From Affinibrenneria salicis (lineage in GTDB: Bacteria; Pseudomonadota; Gammaproteobacteria; Enterobacterales; Enterobacteriaceae), in contig NZ_VYKJ01000001.1 of the NCBI RefSeq assembly GCF_008710095.1, positions 62,001-126,000 on the forward strand: 64,000 nt of DNA. Reading direction: 5' to 3'. Position 1 is the first letter of the stretch, and each line of letters starts with the position of its first letter. Below, one piece after another: positions 1 to 11,243 of this stretch. A program made the translations under genes and the position numbers. The notes beneath the pieces were generated by a model. It did no database searches, was not told where the DNA came from, and was given only the letters and a program-made list of their open reading frames with translations.

Positions 1-479
1 AACGTGCAGTGGCCGAGAATGATCGACACCCGGCCGAGCGGAATCCCCACGTTGACGAAAAAGATCAGCAACGCGATCCCCAGAACGATGTCCGGCATCA
101 TCATCGGCATATACATCAGGAAACGGTAAAAACCGCGCAAACGAAAACGATAGCGCATGAGCGCCAGCGCGGTCGCGGTGCCGACCACGGTCGAAATCGC
201 GGTGGTGATCAGCGCGATGATCAGGCTGTTTTTCAACGCATGCAGCACCTGGTCGGTCGAATCGATATATAGCGCGCTGTCGGAAAGATTATTGCTCATG
301 CCGAATACCGACAAATACCAGTCGATGCTGAAGCCCTGCCATATCATCATGTTGACCGGATTAGCGTTAAACGAATAAAGCGCGATCAGGAATATCGGCA
401 GATAGAGAAAAATAAAAAACAGCGCGCCGTAACCGTTGAATAGCCAGCCGGCCAGCCGCAACAACATATTATTCTTCAT
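1..479 (-). CDS. Polyamine ABC transporter inner-membrane permease (PotC/PotI type), 3' end outside window
   Basis: About 159 N-terminal codons are present, from ATG at 479 to the left edge; the C-terminus lies outside. The protein opens with one hydrophobic segment (residues about 15-38), then a periplasmic stretch, then two more membrane segments starting near residue 85. The pattern LYLPIFLIALYSFN followed by a long loop is typical of the second permease of PotABCD/PotFGHI importers. It overlaps the end of the upstream permease gene by 11 bases, as expected for translational coupling. Substrate is inferred from the linked binding protein, not read directly. It is the last visible gene of the four-gene operon that starts at 3697. 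Confidence 0.9.
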   Translation of the reverse strand, partial: MKNNMLLRLAGWLFNGYGALFFIFLYLPIFLIALYSFNANPVNMMIWQGFSIDWYLSVFGMSNNLSDSALYIDSTDQVLHALKNSLIIALITTAISTVVGTATALALMRYRFRLRGFYRFLMYMPMMMPDIVLGIALLIFFVNVGIPLGRVSIILGHCT

Positions 480-1389
480 GCTTCCTCCTGTCCGACGCTT
501 CGCCGGCGTGAGCGCGGGAATAGCGGCTGTTCAGATACAGATAGAGCAACAGCGCCAGCAGCACCATCGACATTAACAACATGGCCAGCGCCGCGCCGAA
601 CGGCCAGTTTCGCGCCGCCAGGAACTGCTGTTCGATAAGGCTGCCGATCATCACCACCCGGGCGCCGCCCAGCAGCGAAGGCACGATAAAATTCCCCAGG
701 CTGGGAATAAACACCATGATGGCGCCGGACACCACGCCGGGCAGCGTGAGCGGAAACACCACCCGCCAGAAGGTTTTAAACCGGTTGGCGCCCAGATCGT
801 ATGACGCCTCGATAAGGCGCGGGTCGAGCCGCTCTACGCTGGCGTACACCGGTAAAAACATAAAGGGAATATAGATATAGGCCATGCCGATCAGCACCGC
901 CTGCTCGGTATAGATCAGATCCAGCGGCTGCTGGATCAGCCCCATCGCCTGCAGGATGCTATTGGCGAAACCGGTGGGGCGCAAAATCAGCACCCAGGCG
1001 TACAGCCGCACGATCAGGCTGGCGAAAAACGGCAGCGTGATCAGAAACAGCAGGAAGTTACGCACCGCCGGCGACTGTTTTCTGACCCAGAAGGCGATCG
1101 GATAACAGATGATAAAGGAGACCAGCACGCTCATTAACGCCACGCGAAACGAAGTGGCGATAATGTGCAGGTAGAGAATATCGAAGTCTTCCCGCGTGCC
1201 GTCCGCCCAGCCGAGAATACGGCCATAATTATCCGGGTAGAAGCTCCACTCCACGCCGCCGTAGGTGCCTGGCGTCAGGATGCTGAACACCACCATGATG
1301 GCCAACGGCACAAACAAACAGACCGCCAGCAGCAGCGTTACCGGCGACAACAGCCCGACAAGGGGGAGCGATTTTTTCCATGCAGACAT
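469..1389 (-). CDS. Polyamine ABC transporter permease (PotB/PotH type)
   Basis: A 306-residue inner-membrane permease with an N-terminal signal-anchor (about residues 10-35) and five further hydrophobic segments. The cytoplasmic EAA loop that docks on the ATPase is visible near residues 190-210 (EASYDLGANRFKTFWRVVFP), a family signature. It is the first of two permeases in a PotABCD-like operon, 9 bp downstream of the ATPase gene and overlapping the second permease. It should form the heterodimeric channel with the product of 1-479. Class is clear; spermidine, putrescine or another amine as substrate cannot be told from sequence alone. Confidence 0.92.
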   Translation of the reverse strand: MSAWKKSLPLVGLLSPVTLLLAVCLFVPLAIMVVFSILTPGTYGGVEWSFYPDNYGRILGWADGTREDFDILYLHIIATSFRVALMSVLVSFIICYPIAFWVRKQSPAVRNFLLFLITLPFFASLIVRLYAWVLILRPTGFANSILQAMGLIQQPLDLIYTEQAVLIGMAYIYIPFMFLPVYASVERLDPRLIEASYDLGANRFKTFWRVVFPLTLPGVVSGAIMVFIPSLGNFIVPSLLGGARVVMIGSLIEQQFLAARNWPFGAALAMLLMSMVLLALLLYLYLNSRYSRAHAGEASDRRKHEE

Positions 1390-1398
1390 AGCGCTTCC

Positions 1399-2520
1399 TT
1401 ACCGCGGCAGCAGATGACAGGCGCTGGCGGCGTACCACAGGCTAATCGCCTGGCCCGCCGCCAGTTGCCCGGGACCCTCGCCGGAGGACAGGCGAATTAA
1501 GGCTTTAAGCCTCTCGCCCCCGGCGGAGCGCACGCAGACTTCAGTATCCGTCCCCATAAAGATCAGCTGTTCGATCGTGCCGTCGATACGGGCATAGCGC
1601 ATCCGCTCATCCGCCGGTTCGCTCAGATGAAAATATTGCGGACGCAGCAGCAGCCAGAGGCGTTGCCCGACCGGGCGCGCCCGATCCGCGGCGGCCCGCC
1701 AGCGCTCGCCGGCCTCGCTCAGCAGAGACAGCGCGCCATCCTCCTGTTGCCCGACTTCGACCGGGATCAGGTTGCCCTCGCCAATAAAACCGGCGACGAA
1801 ATGGTTGACCGGCGTATGGTAGATCGCCGCCGGCGGATCGTTCTGCTGGACCTTGCCGCCGTTCAGCACAATGATCCGATCGGACATGGTCAACGCCTCT
1901 TCCTGATCGTGAGTGACGAAAATAAACGAGATGCCGAGCTCCGCCTGCAGACGTTTCAGCTCGAGCTGCATGCTCTTGCGCAACCCGCGATCCAGCGCCG
2001 ACAGCGGTTCATCCAGCAGCAGCAGCGACGGACGGTTAATAATCGCCCGCGCCAGCGCCACGCGCTGCTGCTGACCGCCGGACAGCTGCGACGGACGGCG
2101 TTTTTCCATATTGCGCATCCCCACCAGTTCCAGCGTTTCGGCTACGCGCTGGTTGCGTTCCGCGCGCAGCACGCCGCGGATATCCAGCCCATAGCCGACA
2201 TTGTCGGCCACGCTCATATGCGGAAATAAGGCGTAGCTCTGAAACACCGTATTAACCGGTCGCAAATGCGGCGCGATATGATTCATTTTTTTACCGCCGA
2301 TAAGCAGTTCGCCGCTGTCCAGCTGTTCAAAGCCGCTGATAATTCTGAGCAACGACGTTTTGCCGCAGCCGGACGGCCCCAGTAAGGTCACAAATTCATT
2401 GTCCCGCACCGAAAAACTGATGTCGTCCAGCGCCTTAACGCTATTGCCCTCGGGCGTCTGATAATATTTGACGGCGCCGTTGAGCGATACGACGGTGCGG
2501 AAATGCTGATCCTGACTCAT
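1399..2520 (-). CDS. Polyamine ABC transporter ATP-binding protein (PotA type)
   Basis: A 373-residue ATPase with Walker A GPSGCGKT (48-55), ABC signature LSGGQ (146-150), Walker B LLLLDEP (166-172) and a switch His in VTHDQEE. The C-terminal 130 residues form the TOBE regulatory domain seen in PotA and MalK. It energises import through the two downstream permeases. It is the second gene of the operon, 121 bp after the binding-protein gene; that gap holds a stem-loop. The N-terminus from the ATG at 2520 fits family length. A second, clearly PotG-like ATPase lies at 10027-11160, so this is a separate paralogous system. Confidence 0.93.
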   Translation of the reverse strand: MSQDQHFRTVVSLNGAVKYYQTPEGNSVKALDDISFSVRDNEFVTLLGPSGCGKTSLLRIISGFEQLDSGELLIGGKKMNHIAPHLRPVNTVFQSYALFPHMSVADNVGYGLDIRGVLRAERNQRVAETLELVGMRNMEKRRPSQLSGGQQQRVALARAIINRPSLLLLDEPLSALDRGLRKSMQLELKRLQAELGISFIFVTHDQEEALTMSDRIIVLNGGKVQQNDPPAAIYHTPVNHFVAGFIGEGNLIPVEVGQQEDGALSLLSEAGERWRAAADRARPVGQRLWLLLRPQYFHLSEPADERMRYARIDGTIEQLIFMGTDTEVCVRSAGGERLKALIRLSSGEGPGQLAAGQAISLWYAASACHLLPR

Positions 2521-2594
2521 TGTTTACTCCACGTCCTGAGTCCCGAAATTAACGCTGAGGCGGCGTCGGACTGACCGCAGCCTCTGGCGATGAA

Positions 2595-2625
2595 CTGACC
2601 GCCAGCCGGCGGGAGCCGCGGTCAG
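2595..2625 (-). other. Intercistronic stem-loop after binding-protein gene
   Basis: Perfect 8-bp arms (ctgaccgc at 2595-2602 and gcggtcag at 2618-2625) enclose a G+C-rich loop just after the binding-protein stop. There is no U-tract, so I read it as an RNA-stabilising or attenuating hairpin of the kind that raises binding-protein mRNA over transporter mRNA, rather than a full terminator. Confidence 0.45.
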
Positions 2626-2641
2626 CGAGGCGCGGCGCGGA

Positions 2642-3697
2642 CTAATTAGCGCTGCGAAAACGGGTCCACACCCGGTCATACAGGCGCAAGCCTTTGCCCA
2701 GATCGTCGAAAATCTGCAGTTTCGCCTTTACGTCGGCGGGCGGATTCGCCGCCGGATTATTTTTCAGCAGGTCGGGCAGCAGCGCCACCGCATCGCGATT
2801 CGGCGTGCCGTTCATCTGCTGGGCGGTGTTCATGGCGGCGATTTCAGGCTGCAAAAAGAACGCCATAAACTTTTTGGCGTTGTCTTTATTCGGCGCGTTC
2901 GCCAGCACGCACATATTCTCCTGGTACAGGGTGGCCCCTTCATCGGGGATCACATAGGCCAGATTTTCCGGATCCTGGGATACATACATCAGGGCGCCGA
3001 CAAAATAGTGCGCCGCCACCACATCGCCCGACTGCACCAGCGGAATGCTCTCGTAGGTCAGCGCGGAGATTAACGGCTTACGCGCGGTCAGCCAGTCGGC
3101 GGCCACCTTCAGATCTGCCGGGTTGGTGGTATTGACCGATTTATGGTTAACGATCAGCCCGACGCCGAGCGTTTCACGCATGTCGTCCAGCATGATGACC
3201 TTCTTGCCTTTTTCCGCTTCGGCGAAAAAATCCGCCCAGGAGGTGATCGGTTTATCCACCTTTTTCTTGTTGTAAAAAATACCGACCGTGCCCCAGGCGT
3301 AGGGCAGGCAATATTCCCCCTGCGGATCCGTTTTCGCGCGCAAGAACTGCGGATCGATGTGGCTGAAGCCCGGCTCGCGGTTAATGTCGGTACGCGCCAG
3401 CAGCTTCAGCGAAGCCATGGCGTCCTGCATATGCACCGAGGGAAAGACGATGTCATAGCCGCTGGCGCCGGCCTGGATTTTGGCCAGCATCTCTTCATTG
3501 CTGGCATAGGTGTCAAGCTTCACATTGATGCCGGTCTCCTGGGTAAAACGACTCAGCACTTGCGGATTAATGTAGTCTCCCCAGTTGTACAGCCGTAGCT
3601 CCCCTGCCGCCTGCGCGGATAAACCGACGAACCCGCAAGAAAGCGCTAAACCCAACGCGATACCCTTCACCCGGTGTAGTCTGTTGCTGGTATACAT
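2642..3697 (-). CDS. Periplasmic polyamine-binding protein (PotD/PotF family)
   Basis: A 351-residue secreted protein. The N-terminus has a basic stretch, a hydrophobic core and a likely signal-peptidase site around AQAAGE (near residue 32). The mature protein starts with LRLYNWGDYI, the hallmark of PotD/PotF solute-binding proteins, in which a Trp in this motif packs on the amine. The C-terminus (YDRVWTRFRSA) also matches the family. It is the first gene of the operon that continues with ATPase and two permeases, and it starts about 200 bp from the divergent RpiR-type regulator. It is clearly diverged from the PotF at 11244, so its ligand may differ; specificity is not resolved. Confidence 0.92.
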   Translation of the reverse strand: MYTSNRLHRVKGIALGLALSCGFVGLSAQAAGELRLYNWGDYINPQVLSRFTQETGINVKLDTYASNEEMLAKIQAGASGYDIVFPSVHMQDAMASLKLLARTDINREPGFSHIDPQFLRAKTDPQGEYCLPYAWGTVGIFYNKKKVDKPITSWADFFAEAEKGKKVIMLDDMRETLGVGLIVNHKSVNTTNPADLKVAADWLTARKPLISALTYESIPLVQSGDVVAAHYFVGALMYVSQDPENLAYVIPDEGATLYQENMCVLANAPNKDNAKKFMAFFLQPEIAAMNTAQQMNGTPNRDAVALLPDLLKNNPAANPPADVKAKLQIFDDLGKGLRLYDRVWTRFRSAN

Positions 3698-3754
3698 TTT
3701 ATTATCTCCTGTGGCCTTGATATACAGACGCAGGGGCCTTGTCTGACCCGGACT

Positions 3755-3784
3755 TTGACATAATTATGTCTTTTAAACTAAAAT
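3755..3784 (+). promoter_or_regulatory. Sigma-70-like promoter of the RpiR-type gene, overlapping a 14-bp palindrome
   Basis: TTGACA (3755-3760) is followed after 18 bp by TAAAAT (3779-3784), reading toward the regulator gene. A perfect palindrome gacataattatgtc (3757-3770) covers the -35 element and could bind a dimeric regulator. The minus-strand operon promoter must lie in the same interval but I cannot place it confidently. Confidence 0.5.
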
Positions 3785-3834
3785 TGCAATTATTATGCCA
3801 TACCGGGCAAATATCGGCGTTCTTACTGACATTT

Positions 3835-3863
3835 AAATACCATAAAATAATATAGTGGTATTT
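3835..3863. promoter_or_regulatory. Inverted repeat AAATACCA-N13-TGGTATTT, candidate RpiR operator
   Basis: Perfect 8-bp inverted arms at 3835-3842 and 3856-3863 with a 13-bp AT-only-like spacer lie between the divergent binding-protein and regulator genes, 31 bp before the regulator ATG. Position and symmetry fit an operator for autoregulation and control of the importer. Binding is inferred. Confidence 0.45.
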
Positions 3864-3893
3864 TTATGCCTTTATAATCAATGGGGTGACCTT

Positions 3894-4730
3894 ATGCTTG
3901 AAGCAAGGCTGGAACAGCTCGACGGTAAACTGACGCCGATGGAGCGCACGCTGTGGGCCTATATTCAGGCCAATCTGGACACTATCGCGTTCGAGAATGG
4001 TGCAACCCTTGCTCAAAAAAGTGGCGTCAGCCCTAATACCGTCAGTCGTTTTCTGCGCCGTCTGGGCTACAAAGGACTTAAAGGGCTCAAAGAAGATCTG
4101 CGTGATGAGGTCAGGGTTCAGTCGTTGCTCAATACGACCCTGCTGGACCGCGTTGAACAGCAAACGGACGATTTAACGGTGCACCTCAATAAAGAGATTG
4201 AGGCGCTGGTTAAATTCTGGGAGCAAATCGGCAGTCAGCACTGGCAGGATATCGTCCAGTGCGTCAGCCAGGCCGAGCACGTGTTTGTCTGCGGCTTCCA
4301 GACCATCCGCGGCCTGACGGAAGACTTCGCCAACCGGCTGTCGCTGGTGCGCTCCAGGGTGGAGTTTCTCGATCTGTATGGCGGCGTGCTCGGCGGCTGG
4401 ATAGACAGTCACGACAAGCAGTGCTGCGTGGTATTGATCGATATCGCTCCTTACGCCGAGGCCGGCATCGCCTTCGCCAATGAATGTATGCGGGAAAACA
4501 CCCGCTTAGTGGTGTTCACCGATGAATACGGCATCGCCAGATACATGAATACCCCGCATATTGTGACCATCGCCACCAAAACCGGGCTGATTCTGGAGTC
4601 CACCGCCGGGCTGGCCAATGCTCTGAACGTGCTGCTGCACTGCGTGGCGGCCAAAAACCGCGACAAACTGAAGCAGCGGCTGGAACTGTATGAAAATCGG
4701 GTTAAGCGTCTCAACCTTTACCGTATCTGA
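3894..4730 (+). CDS. MurR/RpiR-family transcriptional regulator
   Basis: A 278-residue regulator. I chose the ATG at 3894 (MLEARLEQLDG) over an in-frame GTG at 3855 because a GGGGTG ribosome-binding site lies just upstream and family members start here. Residues 1-75 form the RpiR winged HTH (segment TLAQKSGVSPNTVSRFLRRL). Residues about 115-260 form a SIS fold that usually binds a phosphosugar. It is divergent from a polyamine importer operon, which makes it the likely local regulator. RpiR proteins mostly control sugar genes, so the pairing with a polyamine transporter is notable; the effector is unknown. Confidence 0.85.
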   Translation: MLEARLEQLDGKLTPMERTLWAYIQANLDTIAFENGATLAQKSGVSPNTVSRFLRRLGYKGLKGLKEDLRDEVRVQSLLNTTLLDRVEQQTDDLTVHLNKEIEALVKFWEQIGSQHWQDIVQCVSQAEHVFVCGFQTIRGLTEDFANRLSLVRSRVEFLDLYGGVLGGWIDSHDKQCCVVLIDIAPYAEAGIAFANECMRENTRLVVFTDEYGIARYMNTPHIVTIATKTGLILESTAGLANALNVLLHCVAAKNRDKLKQRLELYENRVKRLNLYRI

Positions 4731-4910
4731 TGCGGCGCGAGGAAAACAGACAATCAGAAGAGGAAGTCGCGCGCTGGCGGCGAAAAAAAAACCGCATACG
4801 GGGTATGAGGCCAGGGCCTGCTGATGAGGTCGGCGGCGGCGAAGTCCGGTGTGGCCGGGCCCGCCGAAGCAAGAACCGCTGCGCGCGTTGATAACCAACG
4901 GCGCCAATAA

Positions 4911-4942
4911 TTAGGGCCTCATACAAAGTATGAGGCCCTAAT
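4911..4942. terminator. Bidirectional hairpin between converging rpiR-type gene and eno
   Basis: The near-perfect inverted repeat ttagggcctcatac-aaa-gtatgaggccctaa gives a 14-bp stem with a 3-base loop. It sits in the 281-bp gap between convergent genes (4731-5011). U-tracts on either side are weak (aattatt on the minus side). I see no other feature in this gap. Confidence 0.55.
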
Positions 4943-5011
4943 CACAGACTAACTTTACTGAGAGCCAGCCGCCGCATCGCGCCGGCCGCCCCTCAGGGCA
5001 AGGCGATTAAC

Positions 5012-6337
<1,326 letters not shown>

Positions 6338-6396
6338 CTAAAACCTCAGACGAGCAGCGCGCGCGATTCACACAACGCGCAGTGCTGAAAAAACGC

Positions 6397-8049
<1,653 letters not shown>

Positions 8050-8210
8050 TTAGGTTTAAAGACGATGGAAGAACCAGGACGGGAAAGTAGTATACCCGAA
8101 CCCGATGAGCGCCACAAATGTTCGTTTTGCCCGGCGCGCCGGGCCAGACCGGAGGTGTAAACGGGAATGATGCCGGCAGGCGGGCGACGAAGGCGATCGC
8201 CGCCCGTTTC

Positions 8211-9056
8211 TCAGCCGCGCCGCGCCTTTTGCAGATCGCGCTGACGCTGTTTTTCCGCCTGGGCCATAAAGCGCCAGGCGATGAAGCCAATCACGCCGAC
8301 GACCAGCAGAATCAGCGATGCCAGAGCGTTGATCTGCGGATTCACCCCCATGCGCACGCTCGAAAATACCAGCATCGGCAATGTCGTCGCTCCCGGCCCG
8401 GAGACGAAACTGGCGATCACCAAATCGTCCAGCGACAGGGTAAAGGCCAGCAGCCAGCCGGAAATCAGCGCCGGCGCGATCATCGGCGCCGTGATGACGA
8501 AGAACACCTTCAGCGGGGTGGCGCCGAGATCCATCGCGGCTTCTTCGATGGAGCGATCCAGCTCGCGCAGGCGGGCGCTGATCACCACCGATACATAAGC
8601 GGTACAGAACGTCACGTGCGCCAGCCAGATGGTCAGCGAGCCCCGCTCCAGCGGCCAGCCTATCGCGTGGCCCAACGCGACAAACAGCAGCAGCAGAGAC
8701 AGGCCGGTGATCACATCCGGCATGACCAGCGGCGCCGTCAGCATGAAAGCGAAACCGTTGGAACCGCGAAAGCTGCCGAAGCGAACCATCACCACCGCCG
8801 CCAGCGTGCCCAAAATCACCGCCATCGTGGCGGACGCCGCCGCGATGCTCAGGCTCAGGCCCACCGCGCTGATCATCGCCGAGTTATGAAACAGTTCGCC
8901 GTACCACTGCGTCGACCAGCCCGCCCACACGGTCACCAGCCTGGAGCTATTGAACGAATACACCACCAGCATCAACATCGGCGCATACAGGAAGGCAAAG
9001 CACAGCACCAAAATGAAAATGCGCCAGGGAGAACGCACAACGGGTAGATTGTTCAT
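8211..9056 (-). CDS. potI: Putrescine ABC transporter permease PotI
   Basis: A 281-residue inner-membrane permease with six hydrophobic segments and an EAA loop (EEAAMDLGATPLKVFFVITAP, near residues 175-195). Sequence and order match E. coli PotI closely. It overlaps the potH stop by 4 bp and is the last gene of potFGHI. It pairs with PotH to form the channel for putrescine from PotF. After it come about 150 bp and then pyrG, co-oriented, so read-through into pyrG is possible unless a terminator is present; I see no clear one. Confidence 0.95.
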   Translation of the reverse strand: MNNLPVVRSPWRIFILVLCFAFLYAPMLMLVVYSFNSSRLVTVWAGWSTQWYGELFHNSAMISAVGLSLSIAAASATMAVILGTLAAVVMVRFGSFRGSNGFAFMLTAPLVMPDVITGLSLLLLFVALGHAIGWPLERGSLTIWLAHVTFCTAYVSVVISARLRELDRSIEEAAMDLGATPLKVFFVITAPMIAPALISGWLLAFTLSLDDLVIASFVSGPGATTLPMLVFSSVRMGVNPQINALASLILLVVGVIGFIAWRFMAQAEKQRQRDLQKARRG

Positions 9057-10015
9057 GCCTGTTCCCCCGCGGCCTTGTTCTGATGACGGTGAAACCAGAT
9101 GATCGGCACAATCAGCAGCAACAACATGATGATGGCCACCGCCGACGCCACCGGCCAGTCGCGGTTATTGAAAAATTCCTGCCACAGGATACGGCCGATC
9201 ATGATACTGTCCGGCCCGCCCAATAGCTCGGGAATGACGAACTCCCCCACCGCCGGAATAAACACCAGCATAGAGCCGGCGATAATTCCCCCTTTCGTTA
9301 GCGGAATCAGCACCCTGACGAAGGTTTTCATCGGTCGGGCGCCCAGATCCTGCGCCGCCTCCACCAGCGAATAGTCGATACGGGTCAGCGCGGTATAGAT
9401 CGGCAGCACCATAAATGGCAGATAGGCGTAAACGATACCGATATAGACCGCCAGATTAGTGTGCAGGATCGCCAGCGGCTGATCGATCACCCCAAGCCAC
9501 AGCAGGAAATTGTTCAGCACGCCGTTGTTTTTCAGAATGCCGATCCAGGCATAGACGCGGATTAGAAACGATGTCCAGGAGGGCAGGATCACCAGCAGCA
9601 GCAGGATGTTGCGCGTCGCGGGACGGCTGTGCGCCACCGCCCACGCCAGCGGATACCCCACCAGCAGACAGCACAGCGTCGAGACCGCCGCCACCCGCAG
9701 CGACTGCAGATAGGCCTCGATATAGAGCGGATCGTCCAGCAATTGCAGATAGTTGGCCAGATTAAGCGCGATGTCCAGTCGACCGTCCGCCCAGGAAACC
9801 AGATCGGTGTAGGGCGGCACGGCGCGGGCCATCTCCGCCAGACTGAGTTTGAACACGATCAGAAACGGCAGCAGGAACAGCAGCAGCAGCCACAGGTACG
9901 GCAGGGCGATCACCAGTTTGCGGCCGTGCTGCTGGCGACAGCGAGTCAGCAGCCAAACCAGGCCGCTCTTGCGCGGCGTTTCGACCGCGTGATGTGCGGA
10001 AAATAATGTCATCAT
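9053..10015 (-). CDS. potH: Putrescine ABC transporter permease PotH
   Basis: About 320 residues from the ATG at 10015 (MMTLFSAHHAVETP); I prefer it to a further upstream in-frame start at 10072 because AGAGGA precedes 10015 and the longer form would run far into potG. Six membrane segments and the EAA motif (EAAQDLGARPMKTFVRVLIP) are visible. The start lies 12 bp beyond the potG stop codon, and the gene overlaps potI by 4 bp. It is closely similar to E. coli PotH and forms the import channel with PotI. Confidence 0.94.
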   Translation of the reverse strand: MMTLFSAHHAVETPRKSGLVWLLTRCRQQHGRKLVIALPYLWLLLLFLLPFLIVFKLSLAEMARAVPPYTDLVSWADGRLDIALNLANYLQLLDDPLYIEAYLQSLRVAAVSTLCCLLVGYPLAWAVAHSRPATRNILLLLVILPSWTSFLIRVYAWIGILKNNGVLNNFLLWLGVIDQPLAILHTNLAVYIGIVYAYLPFMVLPIYTALTRIDYSLVEAAQDLGARPMKTFVRVLIPLTKGGIIAGSMLVFIPAVGEFVIPELLGGPDSIMIGRILWQEFFNNRDWPVASAVAIIMLLLLIVPIIWFHRHQNKAAGEQA

Positions 10016-10026
10016 CCATTCCTCTG

Positions 10027-11160
10027 TTATACCGTCAACACCACACAGCTGTCCGTATCCCAGCGCAGGCACACCTCATCGCCCCAGGTCGGCGCGCCCT
10101 TGCGATAACGATAGACATTCTGCAACTGGGCGCTGATCACCGGACCGCCAGGCAGCCGGACGTGATAAATGGACAGGTCGCCCAGATAGGCGATATGCAC
10201 CACCTCCCCCACGGCGAAGTTGCAGCCGTCGGCGGGCGCTTCGTCGCACAGCGCGATCTTCTCCGGCCGCAGCGCGACAGACACCGGCACGCCCTCCATC
10301 ACGGAGGAATCGGCGTCCACTTTCAGGGGATGCGCCAGCCCCGGGCTTACGATAGTCAGCGCGTCGTCCTGCCGCGCTTGCAGCAGCCCCTCGAACATAT
10401 TGACGGAACCGATGAACTCGGCGCTGAAGCGGGTGGTCGGATGCTCATAGATCTCCTCCGGTTCGCCAATCTGCACGAACTTGCCGCGGTTCATGATGGC
10501 GATGCGCCCGGCCATGGTCATCGCCTCTTCCTGATCGTGGGTCACCATGACGCAGGTCACGCCGACGCGTTCAAGGATGTCGACCACCTCAAGCTGCATA
10601 CGATCGCGCAGTTTCTTGTCCAGCGCGCCCATCGGTTCGTCGAGCAATAGCAGCTTCGGCCGTTTGGCCAGGCTGCGCGCCAGCGCCACGCGCTGACGCT
10701 GGCCGCCGGACAGCTGGTGCGGCTTACGATCGGCATATTCCTGCATATGCACCATCGCCAGCATCTCTTCGACCCGGGCGTTGATCTCGGACTTGAACAG
10801 TCCATCCTCCGCCAGGCCGAAGGCGATATTTTTCGCCACCGACATGTGGGGAAACAACGCATAAGACTGAAACATCATGTTGATCGGCCGCTTGTACGGC
10901 GGCACCAGGGACAGATCCTGGCCGTCCAGCACGATCTGCCCCTGGGTGGGCTGCTCGAATCCGGCCAGCATACGCAACAGCGTGGACTTGCCGCAGCCGG
11001 ATGCGCCCAACAGCGCGAAGATCTCGCCTTTGTAAATCGTCAGGTTGATGTCATCGACCACGATCTGTCCGTCGAACGCCTTAGTCAGGTTGCGCACCTC
11101 CAGCAGGGGCATCGCGGCTTTCCAGGGTTTGGACTGACTATGAGAAATTGTTTCTTTCAC
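10027..11160 (-). CDS. potG: Putrescine ABC transporter ATP-binding protein PotG
   Basis: A 377-residue ATPase with a GTG start, matching E. coli PotG from residue 1 to the shared C-terminus DSCVVLTV. Walker A GASGCGKST is at 52-60, followed by the signature LSGGQRQR, Walker B LLLLDEP and a TOBE-type C-terminal regulatory domain. It powers putrescine import through PotHI. It lies 83 bp downstream of potF within the potFGHI operon. Confidence 0.96.
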   Translation of the reverse strand: MKETISHSQSKPWKAAMPLLEVRNLTKAFDGQIVVDDINLTIYKGEIFALLGASGCGKSTLLRMLAGFEQPTQGQIVLDGQDLSLVPPYKRPINMMFQSYALFPHMSVAKNIAFGLAEDGLFKSEINARVEEMLAMVHMQEYADRKPHQLSGGQRQRVALARSLAKRPKLLLLDEPMGALDKKLRDRMQLEVVDILERVGVTCVMVTHDQEEAMTMAGRIAIMNRGKFVQIGEPEEIYEHPTTRFSAEFIGSVNMFEGLLQARQDDALTIVSPGLAHPLKVDADSSVMEGVPVSVALRPEKIALCDEAPADGCNFAVGEVVHIAYLGDLSIYHVRLPGGPVISAQLQNVYRYRKGAPTWGDEVCLRWDTDSCVVLTV

Positions 11161-11243
11161 TGGCTATTGCCCTCCGGCAGAAACAGAAAACAACGTCATC
11201 GCCATAGGCATGACATATGTTCGAGAAAGCGAACGGGCGGCCG

